Source: Oxalobacteraceae bacterium AB_14
GTDB lineage: Bacteria; Pseudomonadota; Gammaproteobacteria; Burkholderiales; Burkholderiaceae_D
DNA: 64,000 bases
Reading direction: 5' to 3'
Assembly (NCBI GenBank): GCA_000381565.1
Contig: KB906724.1
Coordinates: forward strand, 1,662,766-1,726,765
The notes below the pieces were generated by a model, which worked only from the letters and a program-made list of their open reading frames with translations, ran no database searches and was not told where the DNA came from. The position numbers and the translations under genes were made by a program. This document shows positions 57,985 through 64,000 of the stretch, piece after piece (position 1 is the stretch's first letter; every line of letters starts with the position of its first letter).

Positions 57985-58377
57985 ATGCGCATTGGTGAAA
58001 TTGCATCCCGGGCCGGCGTTTCGCGCGACACGGTCCGGTTTTATGAACGCCTGGGCTTGCTCAACGAGGCGGCCCAGCCGCATCTGAGCAACAACTACAA
58101 GGAGTATTCGGCGCTGGCGTTGCGGCGCATCGAGCTCATCACGCACGCCAAGGCGCTGGGCTTTACGCTCAAGGAGATCGGCGAGGTGATCGGCGTCTGG
58201 GAACAGCAGGCGCTGGCGCCAGGCGAGAAACGGTCGTTGATCGGCGAAAAACTCCGGGAGGTGGAGGCCAAGGCGCACTCGCTGTCCGTGCTGCGCCTTG
58301 CGCTGTCGGAGGCTTTGGACAAAGTGGAAAGTGGTTGCAGCGATGAGGAACCGGCGTTGCAGCAAGCGATGACGTGA
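57985..58377 (+). CDS. MerR-family transcriptional regulator
   Basis: The 130-residue activator starts MRIGEIASRAGVSRDTVRFYERLGLL, the standard MerR helix-turn-helix. The second wing LSNNYKEYSALALRRIELITHAKALGFTLKEIGEVI follows, then a coiled-coil dimer helix. The C terminus has one cysteine (VESGCSDEEP), not a metal-binding set, so it is probably not a classical metal sensor. AAGGA before ATG 57985 supports this start over ATG 57967. It should control the divergent SDR gene through the 16-base dyad. Confidence 0.92.
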   Translation: MRIGEIASRAGVSRDTVRFYERLGLLNEAAQPHLSNNYKEYSALALRRIELITHAKALGFTLKEIGEVIGVWEQQALAPGEKRSLIGEKLREVEAKAHSLSVLRLALSEALDKVESGCSDEEPALQQAMT

Positions 58378-58395
58378 CTGTTTACAGTCGGCAGC

Positions 58396-58617
58396 TCAGC
58401 GCGGGCGGGGTAGGCGCAGCGGATCGAGCAGGCTGCGCAGGTCGTTGTGGTCGAGCTCGTACATCAGCGCGATCAGGCCGCCCAGTTCGCCGGACGGAAA
58501 GCCCTCGCGGGCGAACCAGCCCAGGTAGTGGCCGGGCAGGTCGGCGATGACGCGGCCTTTGTATTTGCCGTAAGGCATTTCACGCGTGAGCAGCAGGGCA
58601 AGTTTTTCGGAATTCAT
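58396..58617 (-). CDS. DUF3820 family protein
   Basis: The 73-residue protein matches DUF3820, a family with short members related to a putative quorum-sensing-regulated factor. Characteristic text is MPYGKYKGRVIADLPGHYLGWFAREGFPSGELGGLIALMYEL. The function is unknown. The ATG is directly preceded by a run of nine C residues on its own strand and no ribosome site can be seen, so expression may depend on the length of that run. It converges with the MerR gene. Confidence 0.88.
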   Translation of the reverse strand: MNSEKLALLLTREMPYGKYKGRVIADLPGHYLGWFAREGFPSGELGGLIALMYELDHNDLRSLLDPLRLPRPR

Positions 58618-58618
58618 C

Positions 58619-58627
58619 GGGGGGGGG
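58619..58627. repeat. Nine-base G/C homopolymer before DUF3820
   Basis: A run of nine G (C on the coding strand) ends one base before the DUF3820 ATG, where a ribosome site would be expected. Such runs can change length during replication. Confidence 0.7.
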
Positions 58628-58836
58628 CAGTACGATCGGCTGGCTAGCTTAACATCGAAGTCGGCGGCACGCTGCAGCACTCAAAAAGATGAAGATGACG
58701 GTCGATGGCATCGCGCTGACCAAGGTGGGATGATAATTCTTGCTGTGAAATCAAATATCTTTGTTATTTCAGAGTATTTTTCTCACTAAAGAAAATCCCG
58801 ATACTGCATGACATCAACTTTTCAGGAGTGAATGTC

Positions 58837-60081
58837 ATGCCTATTGCCTTGCTGGCGCTGACCATCAGCGCTTTCGCCATCGGGACCACCGAATTTGTCA
58901 TCGTCGGCCTGCTGCCGACCATCGCCGCCGATCTGGGCGTGAACCTGCCGTCGGCCGGCCTGCTGGTCAGCCTGTATGCGCTGGGCGTCGCCGTCGGCGC
59001 GCCGGTGCTGACCGCGCTGACCGGCAAGGTGCCGCGCAAGGCGCTGCTGGTGTCGCTGATGGTGCTGTTCACCCTCGGCAATCTGCTGGCGTGGAAAGCG
59101 CCCGGCTACGAGTCGCTGGTGATCGCCCGCATCCTGACCGGCCTGGCGCACGGCGTGTTCTTCTCGATCGGCTCGACCATCGCCACCTCGCTGGTGCCCA
59201 AGGAGAAGGCCGCCAGCGCGATCGCCATCATGTTCACCGGCCTGACCGTGGCGCTGGTGACCGGCGTGCCGCTGGGCACCTTCATCGGCCAGCACTTCGG
59301 CTGGCGCGAGACTTTCCTCGCCGTCTCCGCCTTGGGTGTGCTGGCTTTCGTCGGCAGCCTGCTGTTCGTGCCGTCCACCATCAAGCACAGCAAACCAGCC
59401 TCGCTGCTGCAGCAGGTCAAGGTGCTGGGCGAGCCGCGCCTGCTGCTGGTGTATGCGATCACCGCGCTGGGCTACGGTGGTTCGTTCACCGCCTTCACCT
59501 ACCTGGCGCCCATCCTGCAAGACGTCACCGGTTTCAGCGCCAACACCGTGGGCCTGGTGATGCTGGTGTACGGCGTCTCGGTCGCGGTGGGCAATATCTG
59601 GGGCGGCAAGCTGGCCGACAAGCGTGGCCCGATCGGCGCGCTGAAGATCATCTTCCTCGGCCTGGCCGCCGTGCTGTTCGTGCTGAGTTTTGCCGCGCCG
59701 TACAAATGGCTGGTACTGGCGACCGTGCTGGCGTGGGGCGCCGTGGCCTTCGGCAATGTCGCCGGCTTGCAAGTGTATGTGGTGCAGCAGGCCGAGCACT
59801 TCACGCCGCGCGCCGTCGACGTGGCCTCCGGCTTGAACATCGCCGCCTTCAACGTCGGCATCGCCGGCGGCGCCTGGGGCGGTGGCCTGATCGTCGATCA
59901 CTTCGGCCTGGTGCATACCGGCTGGGTCGGCGGCCTGGTGGTATTGGGCGCGCTGGGCCTGACCGTGCTGAGCGGCCGCCTGGACCGGCTGAATCCGCAG
60001 CCCGCCAGCATCGGCGGCGAAAAAAAAACTGCATGCGATAGCCCATTGAATGGATTCCACAGTTTAGCGGAGTCTCATTAA
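58837..60081 (+). CDS. MFS transporter, DHA1 efflux type
   Basis: The 414-residue protein has 12 helices and the AraJ/YdhP-like opening LALTISAFAIGTTEFVIVGLLPTIAADLGV. RILTGLAHGVFFSIGSTIATSLV is helix 4 and a second half mirrors the first. CAGGAG before ATG 58837 supports this start; a GTG at 58828 is possible. The last ~20 residues after GGEKK are unlike the rest and follow a run of nine A residues at 60020-60028, where slippage could change the end. The IS66 element begins 22 bases after the stop. Substrate unknown. Confidence 0.91.
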   Translation: MPIALLALTISAFAIGTTEFVIVGLLPTIAADLGVNLPSAGLLVSLYALGVAVGAPVLTALTGKVPRKALLVSLMVLFTLGNLLAWKAPGYESLVIARILTGLAHGVFFSIGSTIATSLVPKEKAASAIAIMFTGLTVALVTGVPLGTFIGQHFGWRETFLAVSALGVLAFVGSLLFVPSTIKHSKPASLLQQVKVLGEPRLLLVYAITALGYGGSFTAFTYLAPILQDVTGFSANTVGLVMLVYGVSVAVGNIWGGKLADKRGPIGALKIIFLGLAAVLFVLSFAAPYKWLVLATVLAWGAVAFGNVAGLQVYVVQQAEHFTPRAVDVASGLNIAAFNVGIAGGAWGGGLIVDHFGLVHTGWVGGLVVLGALGLTVLSGRLDRLNPQPASIGGEKKTACDSPLNGFHSLAESH

Positions 60082-60103
60082 AATTCGACTGGATAGAATT
60101 GGA

Positions 60104-60121
60104 GTGACTGTTCAGCAGCTA
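60104..60121. repeat. Left terminal inverted repeat of the IS66 element
   Basis: The 18 bases pair with 61578-61595 except at one position. The transposase stop codon lies within this repeat. Confidence 0.88.
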
Positions 60122-61525
60122 AGCAGTTAGCTGGATAGGATTGCTGACGAAGGCGCGTTGCAGGACGGTGAGCATGCCGTGCCCTTGCTTGCGCAGTGTG
60201 TCGAGGCACGAACGGATGACGCAGAAATGCTCCGCCCCGGCGAGCGTGCGGAAGCAGCCGGAGATTTTCTGTTTGACCTTGGGCATGCGCACGGCGCGCT
60301 CGCCAACGTTGTTGGTGAACGGCACAGCCGGGTTGCTGATGAAGCGCAGGACGGCGTCGGCGTGTAGGCGGAAGCGGCGTAGCAAATTGGCCGCGACGCT
60401 TTGCTTACCACGGCCGCGCTGCCCCGGTTGTTGTTTGGTTTCAGGATGGATCGCCTCACCTTCCCGCACCAGGGCATCGTAGACAGTGCGGAAGGCAGCA
60501 ACATCGCTTGCATCGAGCGTACGCTGTTGGCGCCGCGCCGCCGTGCAGACCCGGTTGGCGCTGAGCAGCAATTGCATCATCGACTCGGGCCATTGCTCGC
60601 CTGTGACCTCCTTCACGTAAGCCAGTTCGCGCAACAAGTGGGCATTACATAAGGCATGGACCGCATCGTCAAGCCGCCAGTACGGTGCCCAGCAATCATG
60701 GACCAACACGCCAAGGCGGTTGGGCAGGATGCCATGTGCCTCGATGGCCGCCATGCCCCGCTTGGCGTGCACGCCGTACCATGTCAGCGTGTCGCTGGCG
60801 GCGATGTGCAACCAGTGCAGTTTGCCGGCCACGCGCAGGCCCGATTCGTCGGCGTTCAGGACCGGCGCGGCATGCAACTGGTCGGCAATGCGGTCCGCCG
60901 TCGTTTGCAGGGCCGCGCGCGCTTCGGCCACCCACGCCAGCAGCGTGGCCGGCGAGATCGAGAGACCATAGACATCGTGGATTAATTCGGCGGCGCGTGC
61001 GTATGGCAGCATTTGGCCCTGGGTCAGATGTACGCCCAGCGCGCGCACATTAGGGCCGTACTGCACCAGCTCGGTCACGTCGGAGGGGAAGCTGCTCACG
61101 TGGGTTTGGCCGCAGCGGCAAGTCACCGCCAGCGTACGGTGTTCGATGACGTCGAACACCGTGCTGGGCACATCGATGATCTGGCGCCGTTCGGCAATCT
61201 CAGCCTGCTCCAGTAGCAGCGCGCTGTGGCAGCGCATGCACTGCTGCGGCAACGGATGATGGACCGTATTGGTCGGTTCGGCAACGCGTTTGAGCGTCGT
61301 GCCCTTGTGGCCAGCTTGCCCGCCCGGTGGCTTACCCGATGGCTCGCGCAACGAACTCGTCTTCTTGGCCAGCCCATCGGACGACGGCGGCTTGCTCGAA
61401 TTCTGGCTAGTCTTGTTCACCTTTGACTCCAGCGCTTCCAGGCGCGCAAACAAACTCAAAATGAGCGTGTCCTTCTCCTCGTGCGAGAGGACGGAAAGGT
61501 CGGGAGCCGTTGGTTTCTTTGCCAT
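60119..61525 (-). CDS. IS66-family transposase
   Basis: The 468-residue DDE transposase begins with a leucine-zipper-like helix (ILSLFARLEALESKVN), then the IS66 linker TSQNSSKPPSSDG and a Gly/Pro-rich basic part, and a zinc-finger-like CMRCHSALLLEQ with later CRCGQTH. The catalytic domain shows LNADESGLRV, VHDCWAPYW and the C-terminal FTNNVGERAVRMPKVKQKISGCFR with the glutamate. The frame is intact, so it may be active. Its stop is inside the left inverted repeat. Confidence 0.96.
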   Translation of the reverse strand: MAKKPTAPDLSVLSHEEKDTLILSLFARLEALESKVNKTSQNSSKPPSSDGLAKKTSSLREPSGKPPGGQAGHKGTTLKRVAEPTNTVHHPLPQQCMRCHSALLLEQAEIAERRQIIDVPSTVFDVIEHRTLAVTCRCGQTHVSSFPSDVTELVQYGPNVRALGVHLTQGQMLPYARAAELIHDVYGLSISPATLLAWVAEARAALQTTADRIADQLHAAPVLNADESGLRVAGKLHWLHIAASDTLTWYGVHAKRGMAAIEAHGILPNRLGVLVHDCWAPYWRLDDAVHALCNAHLLRELAYVKEVTGEQWPESMMQLLLSANRVCTAARRQQRTLDASDVAAFRTVYDALVREGEAIHPETKQQPGQRGRGKQSVAANLLRRFRLHADAVLRFISNPAVPFTNNVGERAVRMPKVKQKISGCFRTLAGAEHFCVIRSCLDTLRKQGHGMLTVLQRAFVSNPIQLTA

Positions 61526-61577
61526 GCCAGCATGATGAACGTATCCAGAACTGTTTACAACCTTTTTATTGCTGCCA

Positions 61578-61595
61578 TAGCGGCTGAACAGTCAC
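61578..61595. repeat. Right terminal inverted repeat of the IS66 element
   Basis: This repeat mirrors the left end. Bases 61592-61594 also form the stop codon (TGA on the minus strand) of the neighbouring recombinase. Confidence 0.88.
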
Positions 61596-62596
61596 AGCGA
61601 ATCTAGCCAAGCGAGTATGCTTTCATCCCGCTTCCATCGTGGCGACCTCTTGATTTTGGAGGATGGATCAAGCCGGTCGAGCGCGGCTCGTTTGGTTTCC
61701 AAATTCGCCTGCGCGTAGTGATTAGTCGTATCCAAACTGACATGACCCAACCAGCTGCGGATTACGGTAACATCAACACCCGCAGCGATCAGGTGCACGG
61801 CCGCGGCGTGACGGAAACTGTGTGGCGTCACGTTCTTGGCAAGCAGCGTTGGGGTGGTTCGCGCGGCGGCCTTGACGTACCGCGCCAATTTATATCTCAC
61901 GCCTGAGGCGCCCAGCGTCTCGTTGTACCGATTCACAAATAGCGGCGCATTCTCCGCGCACGGTTGTCGTCGAAGAAGCGCCTTGAGTAAAGCCGTCGTT
62001 TCAGGCCAAAGCGGACATATGCGCTCCTTGCGCCCCTTGCCAAACAATCGAACGCATGCCGGTGTTTCGAACCGTATTGCCGACGGGCAGACATCCAGCG
62101 CCTCTTGGATGCGTGCGCCAGTGTTATAAAGGAAGGACAGAAGTGCGTGATCACGTTGCCCCTCCACGCGGGTACGGTCTGGTTGTGCGAGGATCGCCTC
62201 GATCTCATTCGATTCAAGATAGGACGGTGCGGAAATTGGAGCCTTCTTGAATGGAATGCGTAATACGGAAGTACATTGCGCCGCGGCCGCTGGCTCCCGT
62301 TCCGCCACAAAGCAGAAGAAGCTGTGCAAGGCGGCGAGCCGGCAATTGCGTGTGCCAATCGAGACATGACGCTCGCGCTCGCAATATTGAAGGAACGCCG
62401 TCACTTGGTCGTGGGTCAGATCGTCCAGCATGAGTTTCGCCACGCCCTTTTTCTTGCTGGTCGCGGCATGGCTTAGGAACAGTCGCCACGTGTCACGGTA
62501 GGAGCGAACCGTGTTTCCGGAGAGGTTGCGTTGATCAACCAATCGATCGTAGAAGAATGCCTGCAGGAGTCCAGGTAAGGGATCGGCCGGCTTCAT
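61592..62596 (-). CDS. Tyrosine recombinase/integrase (second of a tandem), end altered by IS66
   Basis: This 334-residue recombinase has a SAM-like N-terminal domain (LSGNTVRSYRDTWRLFLSHA, IGTRNCRLAALHSFF) and a catalytic domain with R in YNTGARIQEALD, HSFRH, and GHVSLDTTNHY holding the histidine and the nucleophilic tyrosine. All catalytic residues remain. Its last codons run up to the IS right end, which supplies the stop, so the native C terminus may be lost or changed by a few residues. The start overlaps the previous recombinase in ATGA. Base composition is lower in G+C than the backbone. Confidence 0.92.
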   Translation of the reverse strand: MKPADPLPGLLQAFFYDRLVDQRNLSGNTVRSYRDTWRLFLSHAATSKKKGVAKLMLDDLTHDQVTAFLQYCERERHVSIGTRNCRLAALHSFFCFVAEREPAAAAQCTSVLRIPFKKAPISAPSYLESNEIEAILAQPDRTRVEGQRDHALLSFLYNTGARIQEALDVCPSAIRFETPACVRLFGKGRKERICPLWPETTALLKALLRRQPCAENAPLFVNRYNETLGASGVRYKLARYVKAAARTTPTLLAKNVTPHSFRHAAAVHLIAAGVDVTVIRSWLGHVSLDTTNHYAQANLETKRAALDRLDPSSKIKRSPRWKRDESILAWLDSL

Positions 62597-64000
62597 GTCC
62601 GCTCTCCCTCATCCGCGTGTAGACTGTGTGCTCCAAACGCGCGGAACCGCTCGCTCGCCTGGCGCATCAAGTCTTGCGTGATCGTTAGATAGATCAACGT
62701 GGAGTTGATGTCCTTGTGCCCCAAATAGGCGGCGAGGTATGGCAACTTGGCCTGGGGATTGACGCCTTCGCGGTACCACGCCAGCATGCGGTTAACCACG
62801 AATCCATGCCGGAGATCGTGTACTCGCGGTCCCTCGCGGCCCGCACCGGGTTTCAATCCGGCGCGACGCAACACACGAACCAACAACTTCTCGGTCATCA
62901 CCCGCGAGTAGCGACCCGCATGTTGCTCGTGCCAGAATAGCGCAGATGAGTCTTGCTGGGGCGCTCCGGCCAAACGCCTGGCGTCGAGATACTCTCCTAG
63001 CGCGACGAGCACGCTATTTGAAATTGGCAGTGTTCTTGACTTGAAGAACTTGGTATCGCGAATCGCAATCTCACCTTCTTTCAAATTGATGTCGCCCAAG
63101 TCAAGATGGACGAGCTCGCCGAGCCGTAGGCCGGCGCAATAGGCCAGGATGATCATCATGCGTAGAGCCAATGGACGAAGCGGCGCCCGTGGCGATGGAA
63201 ATTCCATAGCGGTTGCCATCAGGAGTCGAATTTCCTCTTCCGAGTAGATGTAGGGACGCCGACGTCGCTGTTGGAGCATGCCGCGGAGTCGCCGATCCCG
63301 AACGGACATCGTGGCATCCGGGTCGATGCGGCGCCACGCCTTGACGAGATCACGTCCAAGTTCTTCGCACTGCCAGGCGTGTTCGAGTGTCGGAATCTCG
63401 GTGGCCCAATGTCGCAACAGGACCGCTGGTGATTGTCCCGCCAAATCTGGGCGCCCTTGAAGGAATCGATCAAATTGCATGAAGCGCGCGGCCTGGGTTT
63501 CGTACCGGTACCCGAGGGAACGCATGAGATGGATGTGATCCCGCAACAAGTCACCGATAAAGCTGGCGAGTCCAGGCAATGGTCGCAACAGTTCGAGCGC
63601 GCGCATTGGATCGGACGTGAGCAGTGCGCGAACAACCTGTGGCAATGTTCGCTGACCGTAGGTATGCCGCAGTTGCGCCAGGGGATTGGCCGGGATGGAT
63701 CCTTGTTCAGCGAGGAAGTCCAGGAAGCGGTCAACGATACGTGCGCGATGGATCACCAGACGCACCGGCCAGTGGGCTGCCCGGTCATTCAACCATGCCT
63801 GGAGCGCCTGTTGCCCAACGGGAGTCTCGTTCTGCTGCCGCATGGCGAATCGCTGAAAGCCCAAGAGGATGCAGCGATAGACGATGGGAGTGCGGGGGCA
63901 ACGAAACGACATTCGTCGCAGGTAATGGTTAATGGTGTCACCATCATCATATGGCCAGGTTCTCATGATCGATTCCCCCATCCGGGAATTTCCAACGCGA
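61596..64000 (-). mobile_element. Partial recombinase-in-trio (RIT)-like element
   Basis: Two tyrosine recombinases of different types overlap by four bases in the same orientation, as in RIT elements and Tn554-type tnpA/tnpB pairs. A third recombinase, if it existed, must lie beyond the window end or have been removed on the IS side. No terminal inverted repeat can be seen here. Confidence 0.55.
62593..63966 (-). CDS. Tyrosine recombinase/integrase (first of a tandem)
   Basis: The 457-residue recombinase has a long N-terminal region (about 200 residues) before the catalytic domain. Catalytic residues are visible: R in YCAGLRLGELVHL, H-x-x-R in VHDLRHGF, the second histidine in YLGHKDINS, and Y in TLIYL. 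The next recombinase starts within its stop region. I chose ATG 63966 because GGGGGAA lies seven bases upstream; ATG 63981 is also in frame. The length and the pairing fit RIT or Tn554-type site-specific recombinases. Transcription runs from beyond the window end. Confidence 0.88.
   Translation of the reverse strand: MRTWPYDDGDTINHYLRRMSFRCPRTPIVYRCILLGFQRFAMRQQNETPVGQQALQAWLNDRAAHWPVRLVIHRARIVDRFLDFLAEQGSIPANPLAQLRHTYGQRTLPQVVRALLTSDPMRALELLRPLPGLASFIGDLLRDHIHLMRSLGYRYETQAARFMQFDRFLQGRPDLAGQSPAVLLRHWATEIPTLEHAWQCEELGRDLVKAWRRIDPDATMSVRDRRLRGMLQQRRRRPYIYSEEEIRLLMATAMEFPSPRAPLRPLALRMMIILAYCAGLRLGELVHLDLGDINLKEGEIAIRDTKFFKSRTLPISNSVLVALGEYLDARRLAGAPQQDSSALFWHEQHAGRYSRVMTEKLLVRVLRRAGLKPGAGREGPRVHDLRHGFVVNRMLAWYREGVNPQAKLPYLAAYLGHKDINSTLIYLTITQDLMRQASERFRAFGAHSLHADEGERT

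Larger units (their letters stand above)
60104..61595. mobile_element. IS66-family insertion sequence, single-transposase type
   Basis: The 1492-base element is bounded by 18-base inverted repeats with one mismatch: GTGACTGTTCAGCAGCTA at 60104-60121 and its complement with C for A at 61578-61595. It contains one transposase gene and lacks the accessory tnpA/tnpB genes of classical IS66, which fits the ISBst12 subgroup. The flanks (GAATTGGA left, AGCGAATC right) do not match, so no eight-base target duplication is visible. The right end abuts a recombinase gene. Confidence 0.9.

Noticed and set aside
61592..63966. Recombinases as a prophage integrase pair with a tRNA attachment site
   Set aside because: No tRNA gene, phage genes or att-like duplications are present nearby; the tandem overlap fits RIT or Tn554-type elements better.

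Overview
The window is a stretch of high-GC betaproteobacterial chromosome, most likely from an Oxalobacteraceae soil or water bacterium of the Duganella/Massilia/Janthinobacterium type. This placement rests on gene order and composition, not on a database search. The pointers are separate nuoC and nuoD genes in a full 14-gene nuo operon, a DUF2818 gene directly after nuoN, tpiA-secG-tRNA-Leu(GAG) directly before nuoA, a PEP-CTERM protein, large TonB-dependent receptors, and short palindromic intergenic repeats.

Region 1 (1-16290) looks like a chitin-oligosaccharide / N-acetylglucosamine acquisition locus. It holds the tail of a sugar-binding protein, two ABC permeases, a MalK/UgpC-type ATPase, two TonB-dependent outer-membrane receptors, a GH20 beta-N-acetylhexosaminidase, a second sugar-binding protein overlapping a two-component system, and a NagX-like membrane acyltransferase-family protein. 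Together they could bring oligosaccharides through the outer membrane, trim them in the periplasm, import the sugars and sense them.

Region 2 (16291-20656) holds small secreted or periplasmic proteins (a 66-residue protein, a head-GIN-domain protein, a Sel1-repeat protein), a quinone oxidoreductase, tpiA and secG. Region 3 (20657-38654) is housekeeping: tRNA-Leu(GAG) with its own promoter and terminator, nuoA-N for respiratory complex I, a DUF2818 membrane protein, a NUDIX hydrolase, a secreted HExxH protein, and ispD-ispF of the MEP isoprenoid pathway.

Region 4 (38672-60081) is accessory chromosome made of short operons and divergent regulator/target pairs. These are SDR/LysR, MFS/TetR, a PEP-CTERM protein, an FHA protein with a secreted serine protease, ribA, pirin/LysR, an HDOD protein with a PAS-GGDEF-EAL phosphodiesterase, a GST, a YSC84-type lipoprotein, a glutaredoxin-fold protein without cysteine plus a PPC-domain protein, an emfourin/protealysin pair, an alpha/beta hydrolase, SDR/MerR, DUF3820 and a second MFS transporter.

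Region 5 (60104-64000) is mobile DNA. A 1492-bp IS66-family element of the single-transposase type, with 18-bp terminal inverted repeats, abuts two overlapping tyrosine recombinases that resemble part of a recombinase-in-trio (RIT) element. The IS end supplies the stop codon of the second recombinase and no target duplication flanks the IS, which suggests an IS-mediated deletion.

No wholly new multi-gene system could be demonstrated. The least ordinary items are the cysteine-free glutaredoxin with its PPC partner, the SDR without its Tyr/Lys pair, the binding-protein/two-component cassette, the protease-inhibitor operon, and the IS66/recombinase junction.
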